Assembly (NCBI GenBank): GCA_951804985.1
Contig: OX638133.1
Span: forward strand, 34,187,963 to 34,251,962
Direction: 5' to 3'
Length of the DNA stretch: 64,000 nt
DNA from: Dryomyza anilis
Taxonomy: Eukaryota > Arthropoda > Insecta > Diptera > Dryomyzidae
How positions within the stretch are numbered: position 1 is the first letter of the stretch; each line of letters begins with the position of its first letter. The notes beneath the pieces were generated by a model. The model searched no databases. It saw nothing but the letters and a program-made list of their open reading frames with translations, and was not told the DNA's origin. Made by a program: the position numbers and the translations under genes. Shown here piece after piece: positions 46,488 through 59,129 of the stretch.

Positions 46488-47060
46488 ACGGATAGAAAGG
46501 ATTTGTTTGAATATGTTTGAATGTAATTAAAAAGTAATACGAAATTACCATACATGTATTAGGAATAAAGTGTAATTAAATTATAATCGAAATAGAATTT
46601 ATTTTGGTTCACGTGTAAACATTATTATATTGTCCAGCAGAATCTGTCAAATTTACCATAAATATGTTACAATACCAACATAAAATTTTAATTGCATTTG
46701 AATAAACTGTTTTTTGGCAATTTACTTGGTTAAAACTATGTTTCGAAATACAGAAAATTCTAATCAAATCTAAATACAATGTATGTTCGACACGCTCGTC
46801 TTAATTCGATAATTTATCGACTGACGAAGTTGGAAACGTTGTGCAGCATTTTCTACCTACGCCATCTTTTGAGATCGCTTGAACATATTGATGTTTAAAA
46901 ACAAACAAAAAAAGAAATTGGATTTAAATGAATTCTTCCAACATTCTTCTTGTATACGAAGTTGGCACTCGTTGTACAGAATTTTCTACCTACGCGTCTT
47001 TTGTCGTCGTTTGAAGTATGTATAGGGTCATTTTAAACATACTGATGTTTAAAAACAAAC
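46488..47060 (-). repeat. Dispersed ~600-bp repeat, copy 2 (inverted)
   Basis: Inverted partner of 41920-42533, starting ACACGGATAGAAAGGATTTG and ending AAAAACAAACAAAA where the first mini-me-like copy begins. Confidence 0.75.
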
Positions 47061-47063
47061 AAA

Positions 47064-47760
47064 ACCAGTTGGGAAGGTTAGATCACATGGGAAATTTTAA
47101 AGTAGGTGTAATTATGATAGTTAGGATTATCAAAATTATAGTCGGTCTAAGCCGACTATAAATACCCTACACATATGTGATATATAGGTCACCAGGGTAT
47201 ACGAATCCTGAAAATAACTACAAATATTCAATCGCTGAAGAATTTCCATTCATTTGATACCCATATTTACAAATGGGTAGGTGTACCGAATTTCGATTTT
47301 TTTTTGTGAACCACAAGTCTTTTCGCCGGAAAACATTATTATCATGTATTTGCGCATGATGTCAATATATATTTGACCAAAAAAGTTTACCTAAGCACGT
47401 ATACATAAAAATTGATCTTTATATGTACATTTTATATGAGGTATTTGAACATAAGTGGTCGGATCATAGGTCACAATGAACCGATTTTTCGCACATAAAG
47501 CGTAGGTATATTACTAATCTAAGTTATAAGTTTCATTTATCTAGCTCTTCAATTTTAAAAGTAGTAGGGATTTCAACAGACAGACAGACAGACAGACAGA
47601 CATACGGACAGACGGACAGACGGACATCGCTAAATCGACTCAGGAGGTCATGCTGATCAAGAATATATATACATTTCCATACCGGAGATGCTTCCTTCTG
47701 GGTGTTACAAACGGCGTACCAAACTGAATATACCCTTTCACTCTTAGTGTAGGGTATAAA
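47064..47760 (+). mobile_element. mini-me-like repeat, first of a tandem pair
   Basis: From CCAGTTGGGAAGGTTAGATC to CTCTTAGTGTAGGGTATAAA. Contains AGTCGGTCTAAGCCGACTAT (a hairpin), the (CAGA)n run at 47578-47600, TATATATA and a 3' hairpin ATACCCT..AGGGTAT. Matches 47762-48830, 51385-52096 (inverted) and 61706-62281. Confidence 0.8.
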
Positions 47761-47761
47761 A

Positions 47762-48637
47762 ACAGTTGGGAAGTTTAGATCACATGGGAAATTTTAAAGT
47801 AGGTGTTATTATGATAGTTAGGATTATCAAAATTATAGTCGGTCTAAGCCGACTATAAATACCCTACACATATGTGTGGTTACCATTCAAAGTGATATAT
47901 AGGTCAAATATAGGTCAAATTGATATATAGGTCAAATTGTAGTCAAATAACTACAAACATTCAATCGCTGAAGAATTTCCATTCATTTTATTCCCATAGT
48001 GTACCGAATCTCGATTTTTTTTTGTGAACCACAAGTCTTTTCGCCGGAAAACATTATTTTCATGTATTTCATCATGACGTCAATAAATATTTGACCAAAA
48101 AAAGTTTACCTAAGCACGTATACCGCGGTAGCTCAGTGGTTAGTGCGTTGGACTGCGAGCCGAAAGGTCCCCGGTTCAAGCCTGGACTGGGGCTAACAAC
48201 ATCTTTTCATAGAAACATTTTTCTATACCGCGCTACCTCTCGGCAGTAAATGGCAAACCTACGAGAGTAAAACCATTGCCTATGAAAAGCTCTCACCCGC
48301 CGTTCGGATTCGGCAATAAACTGTAGGTCCCACCACTTTGAGTACAAATATAACACGCACAGCTCAAAATGGTGAGAGAGCTCGGCCGAAGTTCTATACA
48401 GGACTGTAGCGCCAAACTATTATTATTATAAGCACGTATACAGTAATATTGATTTGTAGATGTAAATTTTATATGAGGTATTTGAACATAAGTGGTCGGT
48501 TCTCAGGTCACAATAGACCGATCATGCCAATTCAAGTTCTAAGTTCAGACTGCTTAGATATATAATTAATCTAAATCTAAAGTTTCATTGCTCTAGCTCT
48601 TTTTTCTGTAATCGTGATTTCAACAGACAGACAGAAG

Positions 48638-48673
<36 letters not shown>

Positions 48674-48830
48674 GGCAGACAGATGAACAGACGGGCATCG
48701 CTAAATCGGCTCAGGAGGTCATGCTGATCACGAATATATATACTATTCCATACCGGAGATTCTTTTTTCAGGGTGTAACAAACGGCGTACCAAACTGAAT
48801 ATACCCTTTCACTCTTAGTGTAGGGTATAA
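47762..48830 (+). mobile_element. mini-me-like repeat, second of a tandem pair, split by a SINE
   Basis: Directly follows the first copy with no spacer. Same landmarks, with a longer (CAGA)n run (48624-48682). A SINE with a 13-bp duplication sits inside (48124-48428). Local differences in the left third show it is not an exact duplicate. Confidence 0.8.
48124..48428 (+). mobile_element. tRNA-derived SINE, full length with target duplication
   Basis: A complete copy with CGCGGTAGCTCAGTGGTTAG (A box), CGGTTCAAGCC (B box), a roughly 230-bp body and a (TTA)n tail. Flanked by TAAGCACGTATAC at 48111-48123 and 48429-48441. The tRNA-like head means internal RNA polymerase III transcription, and the duplication means LINE-driven insertion. 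The tRNA parent was not assigned. Confidence 0.95.
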
Positions 48831-48837
48831 TTAAAAA

Positions 48838-48868
48838 CCCCGTTGCGCAGCCGGGTACGATATACTAG
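48838..48868 (+). mobile_element. Helitron-type 3' terminus
   Basis: CCCCGTTGCGCAGCCGGG, which can fold as a short hairpin, then TACGATATA and CTAG followed by T. Hairpin-then-CTRR before a T is the Helitron 3' end. It abuts the mini-me-like pair, so that pair may lie inside or be part of this element. The 5' end was not identified. Confidence 0.6.
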
Positions 48869-51065
48869 TTTTATAATATAGTTGGCATGTTAAACTTAAA
48901 TTTTTCTGCTGAGGCAAGGATGTTGCATCTCAAGCAGATTTTAATAACTCGACGTGTTTTTAGACATGCTTTATGATACAGACACTCATGCGTTTTATTG
49001 AATTATTAAGTATAGCAGATCCTTACAAAGTCTCAACTCCAACATTTTCACGTGTGGTTTTCCTTATTTTGAGTACAGACATTTGAGAATGTGTCCAAAC
49101 AAACAGTATTAAATGCTTACATTTTATTGATACTGCAACCTTTGACAGTTAAAATAAAATAAAATACAAAAATAAAAAATTGTCAGCACATCTTATTAAT
49201 ATTTCAGTGTGAGATTTAAACTCGTCTCGAGAATAAAATCGACGCTATAAAATTTTAAATGAAAGACACCAAAACGCAGAATGTAGTAGTACCTTGACGT
49301 CTACTACTAAATTATGCATTGCCAGTGAAGGTACTTTTTTTTTGCTTTTTTGTAACGTATGTCTGGCACATTTTTAATGCATTTGTAGCCAACTTTAGAC
49401 GTAGCAAAAGGATCTGCAACTTTTGGTTTTCACTAAGTGAAGGGTGGTAAACAACAAACGCTTTGTCTCCTGGGATGACATTTAGTACCGAAAACGGCAT
49501 CATTTCCGAATGCAGTCAGACTGCGTTAATGTTGCGCAGTGAAGTCATGAGTCGTTCGTGGTAAAAATTATGCGTGGCTTGAACAAATTTTTAATAGATT
49601 GGGTGGATAAATGGATGGTTGGTTGGTTATTTGGTTGGCAATGAATGAACAAAAGGTAAACTACCTAAGGATCCTCAACTCTGAGTTGCGACGTCGATGG
49701 CTGTCACTTCCGTTTGTGGTTCCAGTGATGGCAGTGTTGGTGGATGGTGTTTGGTACTTTCACTCTCGATTACCCTAGGGATACATTATTGAACCAATTG
49801 CAGTTATAAAGCTTTATATTAACGTGGATGGTGCTGCCCTCTGTGGTGCAATTGAAGGTACGTGATTTGCTGCCGGTAGCATACTTTTTGGCAAGTTTTT
49901 CTTTGAAGATGTGGTTCTAGATGTTTGGTGGTTCTTATTTGGTATAAGGTTTGTGCGATATTCAATTAGCAAATTGGTACTATAGTAAGTTGCGAGTTGG
50001 GTGGTGAATGTCTTTAGTTAATTGGATTTATATAAAATCATGGCACATAGTAAAAATAGGTAATAATTATAAAATCGTCGTTTGCTAATTAATACTAATC
50101 AAATGTATTATAACAAGAAACATCTTGATATTTATAAAGTATTTTCTTTTTATATTTTTTAATTTCTTTTAGTATGTCATGCAGGCACTAATGAAAAAGG
50201 TTCCAGGAAATAAAGCCCCAAACTTAGAAACGAAATACAACCCCAACAGTTCTGCATAAAACAACAAAATTTCTAATTGGGGTGTTATTTCTTATTTTCG
50301 AGTTTCATTTCGATTTTCAATTTAGTATTTTCGGCCTCAATAAATAAAAATAAAATACTACTAATAGTTCATTTGTATTTTCCATTATTTTGAGGCATTG
50401 CCCAATTTCAGATTTTGCGGATTTCTTTAAAAATGAAATAAAATAAATTTTCACTGGGTGTTATTTCGTTCGTTTGTGATTGCTGGTATAAGAATGTGTA
50501 TAGCCAAAAAAGAGCGTATTATAAATATAGCAATGTAAATCATACTATTCTCTAAATTTACCGTATCTATATTTTTGATATACAATTTTGTGCCTTGGGG
50601 CAGCGTAATTTTCGTAATAGAAATCACCTCCAGCAGCACAAGAAATGGTCATAATATTCAATTTAAAATGTGTGCACCACACCCAACTGATTACAATCGT
50701 GATGGCGGCGGCGCATCTGTCATATTCTAAAAACTACGCACATTCTAGATGATGAGGGAGAAATATGAACACAATATCAAATCTCAAAACAATCAACAGC
50801 ACACTAATTTAATTTGCATTCATTTGCAGGTTTTTGAGGCGTAACTAATTTTGAAGATAACAAAGCAAAAAAAAAAAATCATTTTAAAGTTTTACAAATT
50901 GAATTCTTGTATATGTGGTAATATATACTAACGAATCAATATCAGTGTATGTAAAATATAATAAAATTCGAAAATAATATTTGATGTTTAAAACATTCTC
51001 GATCAAATTCAGAAATACAATTTGGCATTTAAAATATACTAAAACAGAATACAATAGAAATATTA
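48869..51065. other. Unassigned sequence
   Basis: AT-rich with a less AT-rich stretch at 49550-49900. A 63-codon minus frame (49503-49312) reads protein-like at the start but has no known motif. No repeat recognised. Confidence 0.4.
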
Positions 51066-51308
51066 AGGGTGTGTGCGAGTTCGACTAAATTGCTCACTAA
51101 ACTAAATTGTACGGGTTTTCATTCTATCGCCATTCGGTAACCGGTAATTGTTAAAGTCCCTAAAAGATCGATTAACATTTGTCTGTTTGCTGTCTTCCAA
51201 TTTAGTTCAATTTAGTTTGTTCGCAAATTTGCTAAATTGAAAAGTAAACACTGCATTATCGACAAAATTTAGTTTAGTCATCAATTTAGTCGAACTCGCA
51301 CACACCCT
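51066..51308. mobile_element. MITE with 27-bp terminal inverted repeats
   Basis: The left end AGGGTGTGTGCGAGTTCGAC is the exact inverse of the right end and the match runs on into TAAATTG. 243 bp, no coding content. The flanks (AAATATTA, AAATTTAT) resemble a decayed 8-bp duplication, which would suggest hAT, but this is not secure. Confidence 0.8.
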
Positions 51309-51384
51309 AAATTTATAATTTAAGAATATCTCAATTCTATTTTAAAATTTATATTTAATATAGAGACACACAGAAAATCCTTTT

Positions 51385-52096
51385 TATACCCTACACTAAG
51401 AGTGAAAGGGTATATTCAGTTTGGTACGCCGTTTGTAACACCCAGAAGAAAGCGTCTCCGGTATGGAAAAGTATATATATTCTTGATCAGCATGACCTCC
51501 TGAGTCGATTTAGCGATGTCCGTCTGTCCGTCTGTCTGTCCGTCTGTCTGTTGAAATCCCTAAGACTTTTAAAATTGAAGAGCTAGATAAATGAAACTTA
51601 TAACTTAGATTACTAATATACCTACGCTGTATGTGCGAAAAAATTGGTGAGATCGGTCCATGGTGACCTATGATCCGACCACTTATGTTCAAATACCACA
51701 TATAAAATGTACATATAAAGATCAATTTTTATGTATACGTGCTTAGGTAAACTTTTTTGGTCAAATATATATTGATATCATGCTCAAATACATGATAATA
51801 ATGTTTTCCGGCAAAAAGACTTGTGGTTCACAAAAAAAAAAAATCGAAATTCGGTACACCTACCCATTTGTAAATATGGGTATCAAATGAATGGAAATTC
51901 TTCAGCGATTGAATGTTTGTAGTTATTTTCAGGATTCGTATACCCTGGTGACCTATATATCACTTTGAATGGTAACCACACATATGTGTAGGGTATTTAT
52001 AGTCGGCTTAGACCGACTATAATTTTGATAATCCTAACTATCATAATTACACCTACTTTAAAATTTCCCATGTGATCTAACCTTCCCAACTGGTTT
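51385..52096 (-). mobile_element. mini-me-like repeat, full copy
   Basis: Inverse orientation of 47064-47760: TATACCCTACACTAAGAGTG at the left, (GTCY)n at 51520-51550, and CCTTCCCAACTGG at the right. Close similarity to the other copies indicates recent spread. Confidence 0.8.
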
Positions 52097-53394
52097 GGCT
52101 TGAGGTTGGAAGATTGAAAAAAATAGTTGTACCAACTAACTTCATTCGATTAAATCGAATTGTCTACAAATTTGTTTTGCGGAATTGCCATATTAGCCTA
52201 TGCTCTTGAAATGTTAGTCTATACACACAATCTGTACTTAATTATTCTAAAACTGTTTTGAGAATAACAACTGACTAAGCTATTGAGAGAACCGAATGAG
52301 TTGGTTAGGCAAAGAGTTGGTTGGCGCAGCAAATCTCTATTCTGTGTGTGGCGTTGAAATTTTAAATGATGTGGCGTTTTTAGTTTGAACTAGAGATGAG
52401 CGTGCTTTTTTCGTGTCACGCCCAAAAATCTGAGTTCGTGCGTGCAAATCTCCGTGCGTGCATATTGTTGCCGTGTCCATGCCTCCAAAATCAGACACGC
52501 GCCCTTTAAAGATTTTTTTTTCAAGTTTCTACCCACTTTAAAAAAATCAGAAAGTAACAATTTCGTTGTATTTTAACCTTTTCTTAAAAATCTGTTATTT
52601 TAGTTTTACATATGGATTTAAGAGAATAAAACAGTATCAAACTTATTTTTTTAAGTATTTATTACAGAGACTAAAACCCTTTGGAATATTGTTTCCGGTT
52701 CGGGTTTTAAAATTTTTAAGATTGTGGTTCCGTTTCCGATTCCAACGAAAAAAAATGGGTTTCGATTTCGTTTCCATATATTTTTTTAATGGCGGTTCCG
52801 ATTCCGGTTTTTTGCGTACTGACAGGGTATATAATATCTGTTCTGGTTCTTGTTCCGATATTTTAGCGGTTCCGATTCCAAACAAAAATAAATGGGTTCC
52901 GATTACAGTTCCGGTTCCACACATTTCTAATAACGATTGCGGTTCCAAAAATCTTAACGGTTTCAGTATTTTTTCACGTTTCGACTGCTTTTTCATGGCA
53001 TCGAAAAACAATGAAAATCCTTTTTTACAGAATTTCTATATCACTTGAGTTTTTTTAAATTCGACTTTTTGTGCAATTCCTATATCGTTTTTAATATCTA
53101 CGTAAACATTTTTTGTGTTTTAAATTTTCAGTAATAATTTAGCTTTTTTTCAGAATATTCAGAAAATGATAATTATCACTGACCACATGTTCAGGTAAAT
53201 CAGATACAACTTGAATTTATCAAAAGCCTGTATTATTAGCTTTATGCCCGTAATTTCAACAACTATGTAGATGTCTAGCTGTGCTTCGATATCTATCGTG
53301 TAAATCAAAATTGGTAATTTCTACACTTTATACACCATACCTACTCGGTAATTTGTAGTGTATCTTACACGGTCGATTTCATATATATACCAAT
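52097..53394. other. AT-rich sequence with GGTTCCGATTCC repeats
   Basis: 52680-52980 is a degenerate array of GGTTCCGATTCC/GGTTCCGTTTCC units, similar in style to hAT subterminal regions. A GCGTGC-rich patch at 52390-52500 (GATGAGCGTGC, GTTCGTGCGTGC) lies beside it. Antiparallel frames of 160 and 122 codons run through it because the repeat lacks stops; neither is a gene. No TIR pair found. Confidence 0.45.
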
Positions 53395-53712
53395 GATAAT
53401 ATAATAATAATAATAATAGTTTGGCACTACAGTTCTATAAGAACTTAGGCCGAGCTCTCTCACCATTTTGTGCTGTTCGTGTTATATTTCTACTCAAAGT
53501 TGTGGGACCTACAGTTTATTGCCGAATCCGAACGGCGGGTGAGAGCTTTTTCATAGGCAATGGTTTTACTCTCGTAGGTTTGCCTTTTACTGCCGAGAGG
53601 TAGTGCGGTATAGAAAAATGTTCTCTGAAAAGATGTTGTTAGCCCCAGTCCAGGCTTGAACCGGGGACCTTTCGGCTCGCAGCCCAACGCACTAACCACT
53701 GAGCTACCGCGG
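53395..53712 (-). mobile_element. tRNA-derived SINE, full length
   Basis: AATAATAATAATAG tail on the plus strand, body, and the inverse head ending GAGCTACCGCGG. Probable duplication ATACCAAT at 53387-53394 and 53713-53720. Confidence 0.9.
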
Positions 53713-54627
53713 ATACCAATAGATACCTATTATGTAAATAAAATTCAAATAAAATGTCAAATTAATTTTCAGATTTGTTGATGTCAAAATATGTACAATT
53801 TTCGGCACAAATTTTGCGGTATTTTTATTGCAAAAAGACTTTTTAACACAAAACGTGAACGGAATATCCAAATTTGAATGTGTTCTTACAGTCCCGTTGA
53901 CACAGTTTTCTGAACATTTTAATTTTTTTAATCTGTTTCAAAATATGTTCTGCATTAATAGACTTTTTTTAAATTTTAAAGTTAATTTTATAACACATTT
54001 GTCAGAAATATAAAAAGTCAAATGCAAATGATGCCATATTTTAAAAAGATTCTCTTGGGTAGAAACACGTAGGTAACAAATCAGTTAAAATTACGGAACG
54101 AATTATATCTAATAGGTAAAGATATCTAATGGGTACGAACACTAATAGATATCTAATCGTTAAAATTACGGGCATTAAAATGGCACCTGTGCGGGGTTTA
54201 TAACATTTATCGATCAATAGAAATATCAATATGTAATTTTTTTGTCCAGTTCTTGTATTTTTGGACCACAGTAGCTCAGGATATAGTTGTCCTAAAAAAT
54301 TTAAGAACAATTGACCGACTTCGAATTTGAACCAAAATCCAAGAGGTTTAAATCTAAAAAGTTGACTTTATTTGGTCGATATGGTGTTAGAATGACTCGA
54401 TTAAAATGTTGTATTATTCAAAGAAGACGGTTTTTATCAATCATAACTTTTTTGTTTCTTATTCAATTTTTATAAATGCAAAATTTTTGAAAGAGTAATT
54501 GATTTTAATTTTTATATCTGTGAAAATGTGTAAATTATCTTACAAGATATTTTTGAAAAAATATAAAATGAGAAATATTTTTTAATATATAATGTGTTTA
54601 AAGTGAACTTTAAGGATCTGATAGATT
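53713..54627. other. AT-rich sequence without recognised feature
   Basis: Short open frames only (up to 89 codons), without motif. No repeat recognised. Confidence 0.4.
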
Positions 54628-55328
54628 ATATCGTCACTGTCATGCCAAAGGGGCGAATGTGCATTTTTAAAAATGTTTGGAAATCAAATTTTGAAGTTTT
54701 AAGTGAAGTTTTAAGAAGTTTTAATTTTTTCTGTGATTTAAGTTTATTCGTCAATTATTATAACGTATATAAAATATCTTTACATTTGGACAACCTTCTG
54801 AATTATAAATACGGATTTAGTGAGGCTATATCCTGATCAAAACGCAAATATTTTTGTTTTTTATGATATAACTTTTTATTAGCGCAAGATAAAATAGTAA
54901 TGTAGAGGCATTAATTGTTTGTTTTTAAAGCACCTATAGATCTGCATCATTAATTAAAAATATTTGTTCAACAATAATTTGCCATTTGTTATTTGCAGGA
55001 AAAAATGTTTGGCAAATTATTTTTAAATAATGATGCAGATCAATAGGTGCTTTGAAAACAAATAATAAATGCCTTTACACTACTATTTTATCTAATACCA
55101 ATAAAAAGTTATGGCGAAAAAACGAAAAGATTCGCCCCTTTTGGCACGAGAAGATTTTCAATTTTTCAAATTCGCCCTTTTGGTTTTGTCTTTTGTGGCT
55201 AGAAATACCCAACAAATGACACACGATTTTGGCACAGCATACTTGAGGACAGACTACATTTAAAAATGTAAAAAAACGCAAATGTCAAAAATTGCACATT
55301 CGCCCCTTTGGCATGATAGTGACTATAT
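54628..55328. mobile_element. Foldback-type element (GGGCGAATG family), complete copy
   Basis: The left TIR ATCGTCACTGTCATGCCAAA and on through GGGGCGAATGTGCA is mirrored at 55292-55326. Inside are facing modules GCACCTATAGATCTGCATC and GATGCAGATCAATAGGTGC, and CCCCTTTTGGCACGAG. About 700 bp, no coding frame. Confidence 0.8.
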
Positions 55329-58129
55329 TATCTACCTTGCCTTCACCACCTTAAAAACGTTTTATATTAAAAAATATATTTTTTTAATATTTTTTATTTT
55401 TCCTTTTTTTTCTGTCAGTTATATTTTCGTCTGACAGAATTTTAGGTCTAATATTATTAAAATGAAAAATATTCATGTTTCAAAGTTTCTTTAATATAGA
55501 ACCATGACGAAAGAACCACGATGAACCGGATGGCAATGAATCGCTTATATTGCATTGTCATCCAGTTCGAGGCAACATTTAAAATTTCAATTCTACAGCT
55601 CATCGCAAAGGTAGTTTAAAATCAATTATAAAATTTGTACCGAACAGACAGACAAGAATGCAATCTAATAAAAACGTTTTAAAAATGTATACAAATTTGG
55701 ATATTTTGTCGTATTATGAACTATAAATCTGGTTCATATTAAATGATTTTAATAATTTGAAAAGTTTTGCTAAGCTAAATGTGTTGGTTCTTTAAACAGT
55801 TTTACAGTTTGGATATTCATTACGTAAATACTTTTTTTTTTTAATTACATAAGTAAGTAATGGTACAAAAATGGGATTTTGCACCAAGTGGAAATTAAAA
55901 AAAAAATAATACTCGAAGTGATATAGAAATTCTGTTTCGAAAATACAGGTTGGAATTCTTGTATGATTTGAAATAGCAATATGCATTCTGAAATGGGAAT
56001 ATGCTTTATTTTATGATACATTTCAAAAAATAATGGTGGGAAATTTAATCGACGAAATTTTTGGAATTTGTAGCGCATTGTTATTTTTGGGTCAGGTCAT
56101 TAAATTTTTACAGTAGGGAACGAAATCCAGTTCTCGATGATCATAGTATGAAAATGAATACAAAAGTATTTATTTAAATAAGAAATACATTGACTGTGAA
56201 GATTCAAAAAAGGTGATTTTGCCAACACCCGTCCTAATGTGGACTTAAAACCCGTCCTAATGTGGACTTCATTGACGAATAAATTAGTTAAAAAAAACAA
56301 TGTGGCTTATCATGTTACTGAAATAATGCTTTAAAGTATTACAAATAATTCATATAATTTTTGTATTAGACCCCTCAAAAGTGTTATTTAGCATCTTAAC
56401 AATCAACCAGACTATCCGTATTTAAAGTAAAAATAAAACTTTTTATAATGTATATTTAGTATTATCTTATTTCTTTTCGGTTATATATAATTGTAATGTA
56501 GGTTATTTGTTTAATCAAAAAAATGTCTTGAAACTATATCTTAACATTTAGTCATACTTATGTCATACAATAAAATAAATGAAACATTGAAAAACTAGAA
56601 GCTACTAAAGCAACAACTGTAGTTCTTGCTATAATTGAGACCGAGTGAAAATCACCCCCCCTCATGCCACAAACTAACCTATACGCTTAGGTAAAATCCC
56701 TTTTATTTTCACATTATGCTTATTAATATTTATATATTTAAATAGCAAGTTCCGGCGTTTCTAGCACTGAAGGCGGCAAAGTTAAAAATAACTTTTGTAG
56801 TTGTCGAAAAGGGTCCGTCGACGGTATGCCCCACAGCTACAACGGGCCAGTCAATGAGGCACAAAGGATGGCCAAAAACAATTTCATGCTTATTGTTTGG
56901 AAATACGTTGTGATCTACTACCACTGGTACTATGCTACTATGCTATGCATGGCTAACAGAAGAACCTGCATATATGGCATTTGAAGAAGTTTGGTGGGAG
57001 TATATTATATGGCACCCTTATGTCTCATAGACATACAATTTTGTGCACATAAATATTTTATGCGGGGAAAAAACGCATGCGATTGTAAAATGTGTGACGG
57101 TAAGAAAACGTTGTTATGGTTTTTCATTTTGAAGGGTATTTTCTTTCTTATAGTATTTTGAGTACTTTGATTTTCAGCGCTCACTCATACGCTATATTTA
57201 AATTAATTCACCACCACCACCACCCATTTTTTTAAGGGTTTGTCTCAGCATTTTATCATTTTGTCGTTCTATAAATATTTCAACCAGACTATTTACGATA
57301 TATATTCTAAGTAACATTAGATTTGGTGCATTTCAGTTTTAGTATTGGAAGGGTTGTTGTTTTTATGGTAGGTATTGTTTGTCAGCTTTTCAGATCTATT
57401 GGTTTTTTATTTCACTATATTTTGACGAGCTAATAATACCCTATGGAATTTTATAATATCATTCATAAGTGGCTGATGACAAATGTCGTTTGAATTTGAC
57501 AGTTGCAGGCGTGACGGTAATGGGGGGTTATAAAAGTGTGGCTACAAAAGGGTGTATTTTTTGTTAGATTTGTCAGTACTTTATAAAGGTATTTGTTTAT
57601 CAGAAAATAATATGAATTATTTCGATTTATATGATAATATGATTTATATTTATATTTAATGAAAAATAAAACAAGTTCAAATATGTAAAATCTTACGATT
57701 GCACTAAAAAGGCTTTATTTGAAGTTCTCATTCAAAATATACGTATTTTCAACATAAATGTGTTTGTAGTTTGAAACAGATTAATGGTCATATTATATTT
57801 GTATTGTGCTGTATGTACATATTTATATTTATATATATTCTAAAAAGTGACTGTGAAAGTCTTTAAATTTAGATATAAATTTTCTTATTAACAAATAACT
57901 GAAAAACTGAACGATTCATAATATTTGAGGAATGGCCGAAAAAGTGTTCTTCAATATGATGAAGTGAATGTGAAGAATACGTTTCATGATATTAATGAAG
58001 AAATACATAAAATACAACATATATGCACATCATATTGAAAAATGTAGTTCATCAAACAAAATTTCAATCAAAATATTTATTTTTTGTTCATTTTCTTGCC
58101 ATTCTTCTGACTTCACAATCAGTTCTTGA
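55329..58129. other. Unassigned sequence
   Basis: AT-rich, apparently unique, with slightly GC-richer patches at 55500-55620 and 56750-56950. No frame above 77 codons and none with a known motif. No repeats recognised. Confidence 0.4.
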
Positions 58130-59129
58130 TTGTTTTCTATGTATATAAAACTCTGGGTCCGCATTATATGTCTTGCATGTCTGTCTGTTTGTTCTAGTAT
58201 TACGTCTAATCGCAGAACCGATTTAACTGAACCAGGATACCGGAGGGAGTCATTGACTATATATGGGCGGGATTGGACTACGTGGCGTGGCAACTCCCAT
58301 ACAACCTAAACTTTCAAAGCGTTATAACTTGGGACTTACACCAGCTAAGAAGATAAAACCAAAAAAAAAAAAAACAAAAATCAAACACAAAAACAAAAGT
58401 AAAAGCTCACTCTAAAGCAATAACTCAAAAACAACAGAAAAATAAAAAATAGAATGGAAAAACAATATTAAAAGCAAATACAAAGAACAAAAGCAGAAAT
58501 ACAAAAATAAAAGCAAAAATACAAAAGCAAAACACAAAAGCAAAAACACAAAAGCTAATACAAAAGCAAAAATACAACAAAAAAGGCAACAACAAAAACA
58601 CAACAACTAAAACCCAAAAATAAAATCAAAAACACAAAAACAAAAGCAGTTACACCAAAAACCAAAGAAAAACAAAAGCAAAACATTAATCCAAAAAACA
58701 CAAAACCACAAAAAAAACACAAAGCAAAATATGAAAGCAAAACACAAAAGCAAAAACACAAAAAGAAAATCAACCACAATAAAACTCACCACACTAAAAT
58801 TCACCACACCAAAATTCCCTACGCCTAAACTCACCACTACGAAACTACACACTAAAACTCACCACACTAACACTTCTACTGGAAAAACTCTACGGGGATG
58901 AATTCTACGGGGAAGCACAGTCTGAGAAAGAATTGTCTATGAGAAAAGTTGTTTTAGCGGAGAATTAATTTTGTTTTGGTTACTACATTTATAAAACCAA
59001 TAAAAAAAACGTTCACAGCAAAGCATGGGTCCCTGATATTAATAATAAAAATGTTTTTTATATTAATAAAATTGCTTCATATCCTTGCATTCACAAAATC
59101 TTTGCCCGTGCACGGGTCCAGCTAGTTTC
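58130..59129 (+). mobile_element. Helitron-like element with CAAAAGC low-complexity array
   Basis: The 3' terminus at 59102-59129 is CCCGTGCACGGG (a perfect 12-base palindrome) then TCCAGCTAG followed by T, the hairpin-plus-CTAG pattern of Helitrons. The interior has TGTCTGTCTG, GGGCGGGATTGG..GTGGCAACTCCCAT and, at 58355-58790, an array of AAAAGCAAAAACAC units. The remnant at 1-835 matches both ends in reverse. Frames of 64-81 codons on the minus strand are array artefacts. The 5' end is uncertain. Confidence 0.65.

Noticed and set aside
52566..53048. 160-codon frame
   Set aside because: Produced by the GGTTCCGATTCC repeat; the antiparallel frame is just as open.
58412..58852. Minus-strand frames of 64-81 codons rich in F, C and V
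   Set aside because: Products of the CAAAAGC low-complexity array.
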